Assembly: GCF_003952385.1 (NCBI RefSeq)
Contig: NZ_CP034444.1
Coordinates: 5,159,001 to 5,223,000 of the forward strand
DNA from: Mesorhizobium sp. M1D.F.Ca.ET.043.01.1.1
GTDB taxonomy: Bacteria > Pseudomonadota > Alphaproteobacteria > Rhizobiales > Rhizobiaceae
DNA: 64,000 nucleotides
Reading direction: 5' to 3'
Shown here: positions 8,887 to 19,425 of the stretch, piece by piece
How the letters are laid out: every line of letters starts with the position of its first letter
How positions within the stretch are numbered: position 1 is the stretch's first letter
Made by a program: the position numbers and the translations under genes
Notes under the pieces: generated by a model
What the model was told of the DNA's origin: nothing
Databases searched by the model: none
Seen by the model: the letters and a program-made list of their open reading frames with translations, nothing else

Positions 8887-10083
8887 ATGCAGTCCTATCG
8901 CAACTCCGAGGCGCGGCCGCCGATCATGCAGGGCTCGCCGCCCAAGCTGGCGCTGCCGAAGCTCGATTGGGATCGGCCGCCGTGGAATCGCTGGGCCTTT
9001 CAGCACATCCGCGAATTCCTGCCGACCGTCGAGGTCTGGCGCGGCCACGGTCATCGCCGCCGTCTCGAGCGCGCCGAGGTCGATCTCGACGATCTGCCGG
9101 TGGTGGACAGCGAGGGCCGGCGGACGACGCTCGCCGGGCTGCTCGACGAGACCTATACGGATGGCTTCCTGGTGCTGAAGAACGGCAAGGTCGCCTATGA
9201 GTGCTACTTCAACGGCATGGACGAGCGCTCGCTGCACCTGTCGCAGTCGATGGCGAAGTCGGTCACCGGCTCGGTGTTCGGCGTCCTGGTCGGGCGGGGC
9301 CTGATCGATCCGGCCAGGCTGGTGACCGACTACCTTCCGGAGCTCGCCGAAACCGCCTGGGCCGGCGCCACCGTGCAGCACGTGCTCGACATGACGACGG
9401 GGGTGCGCTTCTCCGAGGAGTACACCGATCGCTATTCCGAAATCGGCCAGATCGATGTCGCTAGCGGCTGGAAACCGATCCCGCCGGGCAGCGATCCCGA
9501 CTTCCAGTGGCCCTCGCATATGTTCGAGCTGATCCTGCGACTGAAGGACAAGGCGCGCTCGCACGGCGAGGCCTTCGAATACCGCTCGATCGAGACCGAC
9601 GTGCTCGCCTTCATCATGGAGCGGGTGAGCGGCAAGCGGCTGGCACAACTGGTCTCGGAAGAACTCTGGCAGAAGCTCGGCGCCGACGAGAGCGCCTGCT
9701 TCACCGTCGACATCGCCGGCTATGCGCTGGCCGATGGCGGCTTCAACGCGACGCTGCGCGACTATGGCCGTTTCGGCCAGCTGATCCTCGACAATGGCGG
9801 CGGCGTGATCCCGGCCGAGTGGATCGAGGCGACGCGCAGCGGCAGGCATGGTCCCGACTTCAATCCCAGCCTGCCGGAGGGCGGCTACCGCAACCAGTTC
9901 TCGATCGAGGACCCGCACTCGCGGGCGCTGATGTGCCGGGGCGTATTCGGGCAGCTGATCCACATCGACTGGGAAAACAGGATGGTCGTGGTGAAGCTTT
10001 CGACCTATCCGGATTTCACCAACATCGACTATTCGGTGGCGACGCTGAAGGCCGTGCACGCCATCGCCGCCGCGCTGACCTGA
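8887..10083 (+). CDS. SxxK serine hydrolase (beta-lactamase / 6-aminohexanoate-dimer hydrolase-like), copy 1
   Basis: 398 residues from ATG 8887, preceded by AAGGAAAG; the frame opens earlier at 8773 but without family-like sequence. The nucleophile motif SMAK is in HLSQSMAKSVTG (Ser121, Lys124), with the second-motif Tyr in FEYRS (about residue 237). This places it in the class C beta-lactamase-like family, close in style to NylB-type amide hydrolases and esterases. No signal peptide is seen, so a cytoplasmic enzyme is likely. The next gene is a paralogue. Position behind a Pot-type importer suggests amide bonds of an imported amine conjugate as substrate (inference). Confidence 0.75.
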   Translation: MQSYRNSEARPPIMQGSPPKLALPKLDWDRPPWNRWAFQHIREFLPTVEVWRGHGHRRRLERAEVDLDDLPVVDSEGRRTTLAGLLDETYTDGFLVLKNGKVAYECYFNGMDERSLHLSQSMAKSVTGSVFGVLVGRGLIDPARLVTDYLPELAETAWAGATVQHVLDMTTGVRFSEEYTDRYSEIGQIDVASGWKPIPPGSDPDFQWPSHMFELILRLKDKARSHGEAFEYRSIETDVLAFIMERVSGKRLAQLVSEELWQKLGADESACFTVDIAGYALADGGFNATLRDYGRFGQLILDNGGGVIPAEWIEATRSGRHGPDFNPSLPEGGYRNQFSIEDPHSRALMCRGVFGQLIHIDWENRMVVVKLSTYPDFTNIDYSVATLKAVHAIAAALT

Positions 10084-10112
10084 GCTGCAGACAAGACACC
10101 GGGAGAGAGATC

Positions 10113-11291
10113 GTGACCGGCAAGACCGTGTTCGAGGCGAGATATGGCTTTGCCCGCAAGGATGTGCGGCTGGACAATTGGCGTCTGAGGCCATTCAGCC
10201 AATGGTCGTTCCAGAATGTCGGCGAATTGGTGCCGAGCGTGCACGTTGCGGCCACGCCCGGTGGCGAGGAACAGGCGAAAGCTCTGGGCGGGTTGCTCGG
10301 CGAGAAGGTTACACTCCCCGGCGGGCCCGAAACCGTCGAGGCCTTCCTCAAGCGTTCCGACACCGACGGGCTGGCGATCATGAAGGCCGGCCAGCCGGTC
10401 GGCGACTGGTCGGCGCCGCATATGCCGTTCGGCCAGCGCCACATCATCTTCTCGATCAGCAAGTCGGTGACTGCCATTCTTGCCGGCATCCTGGAAGGCG
10501 GTGGCGTGTTCGACGCGGAGGCGCCGGTGACTGAGTACATTCCCGAAGCCGAGGGCTCGGCCTATGGCGACGCCAGCGTGCGCAATGTGCTCGACATGAC
10601 GGTCAGCCTCGACTTCGAGGAAGCCTATCTCGACCCGCACAGCGCCTTCGCCCGGTACCGCCGCGCGACGATGTGGAACCCCGGCGGCGGCTCGGAAAGC
10701 CTTGCGGCGTTCCTGCTGACGCTGCAGCATCTCGCCGAGCCGCACGGGCAGACCTATCGCTACCGCTCCCCCAATTCGGACATGCTCGGCATCCTGCTGG
10801 AGCGGGCATCCGGCAAGCGCGTCGGCGATCTTTTGAGCGAAAAACTGTGGCTGCCGCTGGGTGCCGCGAGCGAGATGTCGATGACGGTCGACATGGAAGG
10901 CACAGCACGCACAGCCGGCGGCATGTCGATGACGCCACGCGACCTTGCCCGCATCGGCGAGATGATGCGGCAGGGTGGGGCGGCCAACGGCCGTCAAATC
11001 GTGCCGGAGGGCTGGGTGCGCGATACGGTTGCCGCCGGCGGCAGCTATGAGGCCTGGCAGCGCGGCACCATGGCGTTCCTTTTCCCGAAGGGGCGCTACC
11101 GCAACAAATGGTACCAGACGGGCACGGCAAGCGGCGCCTTCTGCGGGATCGGCATCCACGGCCAATGGCTCTACGTCAATCCGAAGACGGAAGTGGTCAT
11201 CGCCAAGATGTCGTCGCAGCCGGAACCCGTCGACGACCGGCTCGACGTCGAGTTGGTGGCATTTTTTGAGGCGCTGGGCGGGATGGTCTGA
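10113..11291 (+). CDS. SxxK serine hydrolase, copy 2 (tandem paralogue)
   Basis: 392 residues, starting at GTG 10113 behind GGGAGAGAG; the same frame is open far upstream but only as a shadow of copy 1. The nucleophile motif SISK (Ser114, Lys117) sits in IIFSISKSVTA, and YRYRSPNSDML supplies the second-motif Tyr. Overall architecture matches copy 1 (VRNVLDMT, RVGDLLSEKLW, RNKWYQTG), so the pair arose by tandem duplication. The gap is 29 bases, consistent with one operon. The two active-site surroundings differ, suggesting different substrates. No signal peptide. Confidence 0.75.
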   Translation: MTGKTVFEARYGFARKDVRLDNWRLRPFSQWSFQNVGELVPSVHVAATPGGEEQAKALGGLLGEKVTLPGGPETVEAFLKRSDTDGLAIMKAGQPVGDWSAPHMPFGQRHIIFSISKSVTAILAGILEGGGVFDAEAPVTEYIPEAEGSAYGDASVRNVLDMTVSLDFEEAYLDPHSAFARYRRATMWNPGGGSESLAAFLLTLQHLAEPHGQTYRYRSPNSDMLGILLERASGKRVGDLLSEKLWLPLGAASEMSMTVDMEGTARTAGGMSMTPRDLARIGEMMRQGGAANGRQIVPEGWVRDTVAAGGSYEAWQRGTMAFLFPKGRYRNKWYQTGTASGAFCGIGIHGQWLYVNPKTEVVIAKMSSQPEPVDDRLDVELVAFFEALGGMV

Positions 11292-11413
11292 GCCGCTCCG
11301 GCGCTCGGTTCCATCGTTGTTTCCTGTGGACCTTCGTGCCCGGGTGAACGCGCGGCGGTTGGCGGAGCGAGCGTCCCGGCCTATGGTCGCCGCTCTTTTC
11401 GACAGGGACCAGC

Positions 11414-13729
11414 ATGGCATCGGACATCAAGCGCATCGCAGCAATCATCGCGGCCGAGATCGGTTCGCGGCCGGAGCAGGCCGCGGCGGCCATCGGTCTG
11501 CTGGACGAGGGCGCGACGGTGCCATTCGTGGCCCGCTATCGCAAAGAGGTCACCGGCGGGCTCGACGACACGCAGCTGCGCGACCTTGCCGAAAGGCTTG
11601 CCTATCTGCGCGAGCTCGATGCGCGCCGCGAGACGATCCTCGGCTCGATCCGCGAACAGGGCAAGCTGACCGAGGAGCTCGAGGCCAAGATCGCCGCGGC
11701 CGCCACCAAAGCCGAGCTGGAAGACATCTATCTGCCTTACAAGCCGAAGCGCCGCACCAAGGCCGAGATCGCCAGGGAGCGCGGGCTTGGACCTCTGGCC
11801 GAGGCGATCCTTGCCGACCGTTCGGCGGTGCCGGCAGAGCTGGCGCTCGCCTATGTCACCGAAGAGGTGCCGGACGCAAAGGCGGCGCTCGAAGGCGCGC
11901 GCGACATCCTGTCGGAACAGTTCGCCGAGAACGCCGATCTGGTCGGCAAGCTGCGCGCCTACATGAAGGAGCGTGCCTTCCTGCGCGCCAGGGTCGTCGA
12001 TGGCAAGCAGGAAGCCGGCGCGAAATTCTCGGACTATTTCGACCATGTCGAGCGTTGGGCCGGCGTGCCCAGCCACCGCGCCTTGGCCATGCTGCGCGGC
12101 CGCAACGAAGAGGTGCTGTCGCTCGACATCGAGGTCGATGCCGACGACCAATCGCCGGTGAAGCCGGTCGAGCGCATGATCGCCAATGCCTATGCGATCG
12201 GCGGCAATCTGCCGGGTGACAAATGGCTGATGGAGGTCGCCGGCTGGACCTGGCGGATCAAACTGTCGCTGCACCTGACGCTCGATCTGATGCGCGACCT
12301 GCGCGAACGGGCCGAGGAGGAGGCGATCCATGTCTTCGCCCGCAATCTGAAGGATCTGCTGCTTGCCGCACCCGCAGGCTCGCGCCCGACCATGGGTCTC
12401 GATCCGGGCATCCGCACCGGCGTCAAGGTGGCGGTGGTCGACGGCACCGGCAAGCTGGTGGCGACGACGACGGTCTATCCGTTTCCGCCCAGGAACGACG
12501 TGCGCGGCACGCAGGCGGAACTTGCAAAGCTCATCCGCCTGCACAAGGTGGAGCTGATCTCGATCGGCAACGGCACCGGCAGCCGCGAGACCGAGAAGCT
12601 GGTCGCCGACATGCTGTCGGACCTGCCGGCTGGTGCCGGTCCCAAACCGCTCAAGGTTATCGTCAGCGAGGCGGGCGCCTCGGTCTATTCCGCCTCGGCC
12701 ACGGCAGCGGCAGAGTTCCCGGGCCTGGATGTGTCGCTGCGCGGCGCGGTGTCGATCGCCAGGCGCCTGCAGGATCCGCTTGCCGAGCTGGTCAAGATCG
12801 AGCCGAAGTCGATCGGCGTCGGCCAGTACCAGCACGATGTCGATCAGTACCGCCTTGGCCGCTCGCTGGAAGCGGTGGTCGAGGATGCTGTCAACGCCGT
12901 CGGCGTCGATCTCAACACGGCGTCGGCGCCGCTCTTGGCGCGGGTTTCGGGGCTTGGGCCGTCGCTTGCCGAAGCAATCGTTGCGCATCGCGACGCGACC
13001 GGGCCGTTTGCCAGCCGCAAGGACCTGCTCAAAGTGGCGCGGCTCGGACCGCGTGCCTTCGAACAGTCCGCCGGCTTTTTGCGCATTGCCAATGGCGCCG
13101 AGCCGCTCGATGCTTCCTCGGTGCATCCCGAAGCCTATGGCGTGGCGAAGAAGATCGTCGCCGCCTGCGGCCGCGACGTGCGCGCGTTGATGGGCGATAG
13201 TGCTGCGCTCAAGGCGCTCGATCCGCGTGTCTTCGTCGACGAGCGCTTCGGCCTGCCGACGGTGCGCGACATCCTGGCGGAGCTGGAAAAGCCCGGCCGC
13301 GATCCGCGTCCTGGTTTCAAGACGGCGACCTTTGCCGAGGGGGTTGACGACATCAAGGACCTGAAGCCGGGCATGCAGCTCGAAGGCACCGTCACCAATG
13401 TCGCTGCTTTCGGCGCCTTCGTCGACATCGGCGTGCATCAGGACGGGCTGGTCCACGTCTCGCAGCTGGCCGACCGCTTCATCAAGGATGCGCATGAGGT
13501 GGTGAAGGCGGGCGACGTGGTGAAGGTGCGCGTCGTCGACGTCGACATCAAGCGCAACCGCATTGGGCTCTCGATGCGCAAGGACAGCGACGGCGGCGCC
13601 TCGCGCGGCGGCCAGCGCGACCAGGGCGGCAAGCCTGCGCCGCGCTCGCCGGCGCCGCAGCGCCAGCCCGAACGGCCGGCGCAGGGCGCTTTCGGCGCGG
13701 CGCTCGCCGAGGCGATGAAGCGCAAGTAG
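11414..13729 (+). CDS. tex: Tex-family RNA-binding transcription accessory protein
   Basis: 771 residues, the normal Tex length. Domains in order: N-terminal helical region (about 1-200), YqgF/RNase H-like fold starting [17 protein letters not shown] (about 326), paired helix-hairpin-helix motifs around [20 protein letters not shown] (about 500), and a C-terminal S1 domain beginning [18 protein letters not shown] (about 655). The last ~50 residues are a Pro/Arg/Ala-rich tail. The start ATG has AGGGA upstream. Tex binds nucleic acid and is linked to transcription and RNA metabolism. Its stop codon directly abuts the stop of the convergent LysR gene. Confidence 0.95.
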   Translation: MASDIKRIAAIIAAEIGSRPEQAAAAIGLLDEGATVPFVARYRKEVTGGLDDTQLRDLAERLAYLRELDARRETILGSIREQGKLTEELEAKIAAAATKAELEDIYLPYKPKRRTKAEIARERGLGPLAEAILADRSAVPAELALAYVTEEVPDAKAALEGARDILSEQFAENADLVGKLRAYMKERAFLRARVVDGKQEAGAKFSDYFDHVERWAGVPSHRALAMLRGRNEEVLSLDIEVDADDQSPVKPVERMIANAYAIGGNLPGDKWLMEVAGWTWRIKLSLHLTLDLMRDLRERAEEEAIHVFARNLKDLLLAAPAGSRPTMGLDPGIRTGVKVAVVDGTGKLVATTTVYPFPPRNDVRGTQAELAKLIRLHKVELISIGNGTGSRETEKLVADMLSDLPAGAGPKPLKVIVSEAGASVYSASATAAAEFPGLDVSLRGAVSIARRLQDPLAELVKIEPKSIGVGQYQHDVDQYRLGRSLEAVVEDAVNAVGVDLNTASAPLLARVSGLGPSLAEAIVAHRDATGPFASRKDLLKVARLGPRAFEQSAGFLRIANGAEPLDASSVHPEAYGVAKKIVAACGRDVRALMGDSAALKALDPRVFVDERFGLPTVRDILAELEKPGRDPRPGFKTATFAEGVDDIKDLKPGMQLEGTVTNVAAFGAFVDIGVHQDGLVHVSQLADRFIKDAHEVVKAGDVVKVRVVDVDIKRNRIGLSMRKDSDGGASRGGQRDQGGKPAPRSPAPQRQPERPAQGAFGAALAEAMKRK

Positions 13730-14641
13730 CTACCACGCCAGAACGGCCGGCTCCTTCTCCACCTGGCCCAGCAGCCAGTCGCGAAAACTGGCGACCGGCG
13801 GGTGGCCGCGTTTGTCATGCGGGACAACGAGATAATAGGCGCTGCGGCTCTGCATCGGCTGACCCGGCGCCGGCACGAGCTGCCCGCGCTGCAATTCTCC
13901 GGCAATCAGGACTTCCGGCAAGAGCGCCACGCCGAGCCCCGCCATGCAGGCTTGGGCAACGGTGCCGAACTGCTCGAACTGCATGCCGGGGCCGGACGGC
14001 GCGCTGAGACCCTGCTCTTCGAACCATTCGCCCCATGCGCCGGGGCGCGTCGCCATGTGCAGCAGCGGCAGGCGGCTGATATCGGCCGGCGTGGCGATGT
14101 CGCGGCTGGCAAGAAACTCGGGTGAAACCACCGGCATGACAGTCTCGCGCATCAAAAACGTGCAATCCGCGTCCGGCCAGTCGGGCATGCCGTGGTGGAT
14201 GGCGGCATCGAGCCGCTCGCGGGCGAAGTCGAAGCGGCCGATGCGCGTTGCGAAGTTGATGGTGATGTCCGGGTGACGGGCGACGAAATCCGGGATCAGC
14301 GGCATCAGCCAGCGCGTGCCGAAAGTCGGCAGGATGGCAAGGTTGAGGACGCCGCTATGCCGATTGCTCATCAATCCGAGGGCGGCATCGCGCAACTGGC
14401 CGAGCGCCGAGCGCACGGCTTCGGCATAGATCTCTCCCGCCGTCGACAGCCGGACATTGCGGCTGTCGCGCTCGAAAAGTCGGCGGCCGAATTGTTCCTC
14501 CAAGAGGTTGATCTGCCGGCTGACGGCACCCTGAGTCAGAGCGAGCTCGCGGGCCGCGGCGGTGAAGGACCCAAGACGCGCCACCGCCTCGAAGGCGGCA
14601 AGCGCAGCGGTGTTCGGCAAGAGGCGGCGCTGGACATTCAT
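13730..14641 (-). CDS. LysR-family regulator, GcvA-like
   Basis: 303 residues. The N-terminal winged helix-turn-helix reads AFEAVARLGSFTAAARELALTQGAVSRQI (about 15-43), followed by the periplasmic-binding-like effector domain. The opening NTAALAAFEAVARLGS is typical of the GcvA-like subgroup. It is divergent from gcdH with about 107 bases between the start codons, so it is the likely regulator of glutaryl-CoA dehydrogenase, as in many proteobacteria. Its stop codon touches that of tex (TAG followed by CTA). Confidence 0.9.
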   Translation of the reverse strand: MNVQRRLLPNTAALAAFEAVARLGSFTAAARELALTQGAVSRQINLLEEQFGRRLFERDSRNVRLSTAGEIYAEAVRSALGQLRDAALGLMSNRHSGVLNLAILPTFGTRWLMPLIPDFVARHPDITINFATRIGRFDFARERLDAAIHHGMPDWPDADCTFLMRETVMPVVSPEFLASRDIATPADISRLPLLHMATRPGAWGEWFEEQGLSAPSGPGMQFEQFGTVAQACMAGLGVALLPEVLIAGELQRGQLVPAPGQPMQSRSAYYLVVPHDKRGHPPVASFRDWLLGQVEKEPAVLAW

Positions 14642-14748
14642 GATCCATTACTAACGCTCATTGATCCGCGATGCAATTTCGTTTGATTTTTTGCATGGGG
14701 AGGCCGATAAGCCGGGCAACCTCAAAAATACGCCGGGAGTCCAAGGTC

Positions 14749-15954
14749 ATGGCCGCCGAGAAGAACGCCTTTGTCTGGAACGATCCTTTCCTGATCGAGG
14801 ACCAGCTTTCCGAGGACGAGCGCATGGTGCGCGACGGCGCGGCGGCCTTCGCGGCCGACAAGCTGGCGCCACGGATCGAGGAAGCCTATGTCGAGGAAAA
14901 GACAGATCCGTCGATCTTCCGCGAGATGGGCGAGGCCGGCCTGCTCGGCATCACCATTCCGGAGGAATATGGCGGGCTCGGCGCCAATTACGTGACCTAC
15001 GGGCTGGTCGCGCGGGAAGTCGAGCGCATCGATTCCGGCTACCGCTCGATGATGAGCGTGCAGTCGTCGCTGGTCATGTATCCGATCCATGCCTACGGAT
15101 CGGAAGAACAGCGCGAGAAATATCTGCCGAAGCTTGCCTCCGGCGAATGGATCGGCTGCTTCGGCCTCACCGAACCGGATGCAGGCTCCGACCCGGGCGG
15201 CATGAAGACGCGGGCCGAGAAGACCGCCAACGGCTACCGGCTTTCCGGCTCCAAGATGTGGATCTCCAACGCGCCGATCGCCGACGTCTTCGTCGTCTGG
15301 GCGAAGTTATCCGACAAGAATGGGGGCGCACACGACAACCAGATCCGCGGCTTCGTGCTGGAAAAGGGCATGAAGGGGCTTTCGGCACCGAAGATCGGCG
15401 GAAAACTCAGCCTCCGCGCGTCGATCACCGGAGAGGTGGTGATGGAGGGCGTCGAGGTGGGCGAGGGGGCGCTGCTGCCCAACGTCTCGGGCCTCAAGGG
15501 TCCGTTCGGCTGCCTCAACCGGGCGCGCTACGGCATCTCCTGGGGCGCCATGGGGGCGGCCGAGGATTGCTGGCACCGGGCGCGGCAGTATGGCCTCGAC
15601 CGCAAGCAGTTCGGCAAGCCGCTTGCCGGCACGCAGCTCTTCCAGAAGAAGCTCGCCGACATGCAGACCGAGATCGCGCTTGGCCTGCAGGGCTCGCTGC
15701 GCGTCGGCCGGCTGATGGACGAAAGCAAGATGGCGCCGGAGATGATCTCGATCGTCAAGCGCAACAATTGCGGCAAGGCGCTCGACATCGCCCGACAGGC
15801 CCGCGACATGCATGGCGGCAACGGCATCCAGATCGGCTATCACGTGATGCGCCACGCGCAGAACCTGGAGACGGTGAACACCTATGAGGGCACGCATGAC
15901 GTGCACGCGCTGATCCTCGGAAGGGCGCAGACCGGTATCCAGGCGTTTTTCTAA
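14749..15954 (+). CDS. gcdH: glutaryl-CoA dehydrogenase
   Basis: 401 residues from ATG 14749 with GGGAG about ten bases before it; an upstream in-frame ATG at 14671 is rejected because the extra residues are not family-like. This FAD flavoprotein converts glutaryl-CoA to crotonyl-CoA in lysine, hydroxylysine and tryptophan catabolism. Diagnostic features are [14 protein letters not shown] with the carboxylate-binding Arg (Arg99) that separates glutaryl-CoA dehydrogenases from other acyl-CoA dehydrogenases, and the catalytic base Glu380 in [11 protein letters not shown]-contact motifs [12 protein letters not shown] and KMWISNAP are intact. The divergent LysR gene is the likely regulator. Confidence 0.95.
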   Translation: MAAEKNAFVWNDPFLIEDQLSEDERMVRDGAAAFAADKLAPRIEEAYVEEKTDPSIFREMGEAGLLGITIPEEYGGLGANYVTYGLVAREVERIDSGYRSMMSVQSSLVMYPIHAYGSEEQREKYLPKLASGEWIGCFGLTEPDAGSDPGGMKTRAEKTANGYRLSGSKMWISNAPIADVFVVWAKLSDKNGGAHDNQIRGFVLEKGMKGLSAPKIGGKLSLRASITGEVVMEGVEVGEGALLPNVSGLKGPFGCLNRARYGISWGAMGAAEDCWHRARQYGLDRKQFGKPLAGTQLFQKKLADMQTEIALGLQGSLRVGRLMDESKMAPEMISIVKRNNCGKALDIARQARDMHGGNGIQIGYHVMRHAQNLETVNTYEGTHDVHALILGRAQTGIQAFF

Positions 15955-15962
15955 GCCGGCAA

Positions 15963-15985
15963 CGCTGCTTAAATTAGGTGCAGCG
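15963..15985. terminator. hairpin after gcdH
   Basis: CGCTGC at 15963-15968 pairs with GCAGCG at 15980-15985 around an AT-rich loop, just after the gcdH stop. There is no T-run, so intrinsic termination is not assured. Confidence 0.3.
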
Positions 15986-16023
15986 CAACATCTCTGCTTG
16001 GAGAATGCCCAGGATTTGTGTCA

Positions 16024-16050
16024 GGGTTCGGTAACTGAAACGCCGAACCC
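16024..16050 (+). promoter_or_regulatory. hairpin directly before the transglutaminase-DUF2126 start
   Basis: GGGTTCGG (16024-16031) is perfectly complementary to CCGAACCC (16043-16050), with an 11-base loop. The stem ends nine bases before the ATG at 16060 and could influence ribosome access to the GGGG-containing site between them. Confidence 0.35.
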
Positions 16051-16059
16051 CGGGGCACC

Positions 16060-19000
16060 ATGGCAATTCTGGCAGCCGTCCACCACCTGACCCACTACAA
16101 ATATGACCGGCCGGTCATACTCGGCCCCCAGGTGATCAGGCTGCAGCCGGCGCCGCATTCGCGCACCAAGGTGCTCAGCCATTCGCTGAAGGTCGAGCCG
16201 AAGACCCATTTCGTCAACCTGCAGCAGGACCCTTACGGCAACTTCCTTGCCCGTTTCGTTTTCCCGGAGCCGGTAACGGAACTCAAGATCGAGGTCGATC
16301 TCGTTGCCGACATGACGGTCTACAATCCGTTCGACTTCTTCGTCGAGGAGGCGGCGGAAAAGTTCCCGTTCGAGTACCCGGAAGAAATACGGGAAGACCT
16401 CGCCATCTACCGAACGCCGGAGCCGGCCGGGCCGCTGCTGTCGAAATTCCTGGAAAGCATAGACCGCAGCCCGACGAATACCGTCAATTTTCTGGTCGGC
16501 CTCAACGCGCGGCTGCAGCGCGAGATCGCCTACATCGTGCGCATGGAGACCGGCGTCTATTCACCGGAGGAGACGCTTGCGGCGGCCAAGGGCTCATGCC
16601 GGGATTCGAGCTGGCTCTTGGTGCAGATACTGCGCAATCTCGGCATCGCCGCGCGCTTCGTCTCCGGCTATCTGGTCCAGCTCAAGCCCGATCTGGTTTC
16701 ACTCGACGGACCGCCGGGAACCGCGGTCGACTTCACCGACCTGCACGCCTGGTGCGAGGTCTATATTCCGGGCGCAGGCTGGATCGGCTTCGATCCGACC
16801 TCCGGCCTGCTCACCGGCGAAAGCCATGTGCCGCTGGCGGCGACGCCGCATTTCCGCAATGCCGCGCCGATCTCCGGCATGGCAAGCTTCGCCAATGTCG
16901 ATTTCGGCTTCGACATGCGGGTCGACCGCATCGCCGAGCATCCGCGCATCACCAAGCCGTTCTCGGACGAGAGCTGGGAGGCGCTCGACGCGTTGGGCAA
17001 CAAGGTCGATGCGGTCCTGCGCGAGCGGGATGTGCGGCTCACCATGGGCGGCGAGCCGACCTTCGTGTCGATCGACGATTTCGAGTCCGCCGAATGGAAC
17101 ACGGCAGCCGTCGGTCCGACCAAGCGCGACAAGGCGGATGAGCTGATCCGCCGGCTGCGCGAGCGCTTCGCGCCGGGCGGTTTTCTCCACTACGGCCAAG
17201 GCAAATGGTATCCGGGCGAGAGCCTGCCGCGCTGGACCTTCTCACTCTACTGGCGCACCGACGGCGAGCCTGTGTGGCGCGATCCATCGCTGATCGCGCG
17301 GGAAAAGAGCAGCGTCCCGGTTGGCCCCGAAGAAGCCGAAAGCCTGCTCAAGACGATCGCCGACGAGCTCGGCATCGAGACGTCGATGGTCAGCGAGGCC
17401 TATGAGGATCCGGGCGAATGGCTGCTCAAGGAGGGCAAGCTGCCCGACAATGTCGACCCGTCCAACTCGAAGCTGGAGGATCCCGAAGAACGCAGCCGCA
17501 TGGCGCGCGTCTTCGAGCGCGGGCTGACCAGGCCATCGGGCTATGTGCTGCCGGTGCAGCGCTGGAACAGCCAGGCCGCGGGCCAGCGCTGGCGCTCGGA
17601 GAAGTGGAAGACGCGGCGCGGGCGCCTGTTCCTTGTCCCAGGCGACTCTCCGGTCGGCTACCGCTTGCCGCTCGGCACGCTGCCTTACGTGCCGCCGGCG
17701 CAATTCCCTTACATTGTGCCGGTCGACCCGTCGGTGCCGCGTGGTGCCTTGCCGGCGCGCGACGCCATCTTGCCGGGAGCCGCCCCGGCAGAGCTTGAAG
17801 GCACCGAGGAAATGGCGCGCCGTCAGCAGACGGTGTCCTTCACGGCGGCGACTGGCCAGCAGGATCGCGTCGAGCAGGAGATCACGGAGATCGGCGGCGC
17901 GGTGCGCACGGCGCTCACCGTCGAGCCGCGCGACGGCCGGCTCTGTGTGTTCATGCCGCCGGTCGAGGCGCTGGAGGACTATCTCGAGCTGGTGGCGGCG
18001 GCCGAGAACGCGGCGAAGGCGATCGGCCTGCCGGTGCATATCGAGGGCTACGGCCCGCCGCATGATCCGCGCCTCAATGTCATCCGGGTCGCGCCCGATC
18101 CCGGCGTCATCGAGGTGAACATCCACCCGGCCGCCAATTGGCAGGAATGCGTCGCCACGACCACGGCGATCTACGAGGAAGCCCGGCAGTCGCGGCTCGG
18201 CACCGACAAGTTCATGATCGACGGCCGGCATACCGGCACCGGCGGAGGCAACCATGTCGTGGTCGGCGGCGCGACGCCGAACGACAGCCCGTTCCTGCGC
18301 CGGCCGGACCTGTTGAAGAGCCTGGTGCTGCAATGGCAGCGGCACCCGTCGCTGTCCTATCTGTTCTCCGGCCTGTTCATCGGCCCGACCAGCCAGGCGC
18401 CGCGCTTCGACGAGGCGCGCCATGATTCGCTCTATGAGCTCGAAATCGCCATGGCGCAGGTGCCGCACCCGGACACGGGCGAGGCGCCCTTGCCGTGGCT
18501 GGTCGATCGGCTGTTCCGCAATCTTTTGACCGACGTGACCGGCAACACGCATCGCTCGGAGATCTGCATCGACAAACTGTTCTCGCCGGACGGCCCGACC
18601 GGCCGGCTGGGCCTGGTCGAGTTCCGCGGCTTCGAGATGCCGCCCAATGCGCGCATGAGCCTGGCGCAGCAGCTTCTGGTGCGCGCCATCATCGCCCGCG
18701 CGTGGAAGAATCCGCTCGACGGCCGCTTCGTGCGCTGGGGCACTTCACTCCACGACCGCTTCATGCTGCCGCATTATGTCTGGGCGGATTTCCTCGACGT
18801 GCTGGAGGACCTGAAGCTCAACGGCTTCGAGTTCCGTCCCGAGTGGTTCGCCGCGCAGCTCGAATTCCGCTTCCCGTTTTGCGGCGAGGTCAGCCATGGC
18901 GGCGTCAAGCTGGAGCTGAGGCAGGCGCTGGAGCCCTGGCATGTGATGGGCGAGCAGGGCGCCATCGGCGGCACGGTCCGCTTCGTCGATTCCTCGGTCG

Positions 19001-19419
19001 AGCGGCTGCAGGTGAGGACCGAGGGGCTGAAGCCGGAGCGCCATGCCATCGTCTGCAACGGCCGCATCGTGCCGATGAAGGTGACTGACATCAGAGAGGT
19101 CGCAGTGGCGGGCGTGCGCTTCAAGGCCTGGCAGCCCGCGTCGGGACTGCATCCGGCGCTGCCCGTCAACACGCCGCTGGTTTTCGACATCTACGACCGC
19201 TGGTCGGGCCGCTCGATCGGCGGCTGCGTCTACCATGTCGCGCATCCGGGCGGCCGCAATTACGACACCTTCCCGGTCAACGGCAACGAGGCCGAAGCGC
19301 GGCGCCTCGCGCGCTTCGAGCCGCGCGGTCATACGCCGGGCGGCTATGTGCTGCGCGACGAAGAAGGCTCTGAAGACTTCCCGATGACCCTTGACCTGAG
19401 GCGGCCGGCGAGACTCTGA
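16060..19419 (+). CDS. transglutaminase-like protein fused to DUF2126 (putative amidoligase)
   Basis: 1119 residues. The N-terminal part is the bacterial transglutaminase N-region ([12 protein letters not shown]) followed by a papain-like transglutaminase core whose triad is visible: Cys180 in GSCRDSSW, His229 in DLHAWCEV and Asp245 in FDPTSG. From about residue 310 (MGGEPTFVS) to the end the sequence is DUF2126, described in domain databases as a putative amidoligase. No signal peptide. It is the first gene of a three-gene set with an ATP-grasp/alpha-E protein and another transglutaminase, seven bases ahead of the next start. Such clusters are predicted, from published comparative genomics of amidoligases, to make and process peptide-like products; the product is unknown. 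Confidence 0.9.
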   Translation: MAILAAVHHLTHYKYDRPVILGPQVIRLQPAPHSRTKVLSHSLKVEPKTHFVNLQQDPYGNFLARFVFPEPVTELKIEVDLVADMTVYNPFDFFVEEAAEKFPFEYPEEIREDLAIYRTPEPAGPLLSKFLESIDRSPTNTVNFLVGLNARLQREIAYIVRMETGVYSPEETLAAAKGSCRDSSWLLVQILRNLGIAARFVSGYLVQLKPDLVSLDGPPGTAVDFTDLHAWCEVYIPGAGWIGFDPTSGLLTGESHVPLAATPHFRNAAPISGMASFANVDFGFDMRVDRIAEHPRITKPFSDESWEALDALGNKVDAVLRERDVRLTMGGEPTFVSIDDFESAEWNTAAVGPTKRDKADELIRRLRERFAPGGFLHYGQGKWYPGESLPRWTFSLYWRTDGEPVWRDPSLIAREKSSVPVGPEEAESLLKTIADELGIETSMVSEAYEDPGEWLLKEGKLPDNVDPSNSKLEDPEERSRMARVFERGLTRPSGYVLPVQRWNSQAAGQRWRSEKWKTRRGRLFLVPGDSPVGYRLPLGTLPYVPPAQFPYIVPVDPSVPRGALPARDAILPGAAPAELEGTEEMARRQQTVSFTAATGQQDRVEQEITEIGGAVRTALTVEPRDGRLCVFMPPVEALEDYLELVAAAENAAKAIGLPVHIEGYGPPHDPRLNVIRVAPDPGVIEVNIHPAANWQECVATTTAIYEEARQSRLGTDKFMIDGRHTGTGGGNHVVVGGATPNDSPFLRRPDLLKSLVLQWQRHPSLSYLFSGLFIGPTSQAPRFDEARHDSLYELEIAMAQVPHPDTGEAPLPWLVDRLFRNLLTDVTGNTHRSEICIDKLFSPDGPTGRLGLVEFRGFEMPPNARMSLAQQLLVRAIIARAWKNPLDGRFVRWGTSLHDRFMLPHYVWADFLDVLEDLKLNGFEFRPEWFAAQLEFRFPFCGEVSHGGVKLELRQALEPWHVMGEQGAIGGTVRFVDSSVERLQVRTEGLKPERHAIVCNGRIVPMKVTDIREVAVAGVRFKAWQPASGLHPALPVNTPLVFDIYDRWSGRSIGGCVYHVAHPGGRNYDTFPVNGNEAEARRLARFEPRGHTPGGYVLRDEEGSEDFPMTLDLRRPARL

Positions 19420-19425
19420 TCGACC

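Noticed and set aside
7654..10194. 846-codon open frame on the minus strand across potD and the first serine hydrolase
   Set aside because: It is antisense to two genes with clear family motifs, and its translation is rich in Arg, His and Asp without any recognisable domain; this is a common artefact of high-GC codon use.
11381..13495. 704-codon minus-strand frame opposite tex
   Set aside because: The plus strand is an unmistakable Tex protein with YqgF, HhH and S1 domains; the antisense frame is a shadow.
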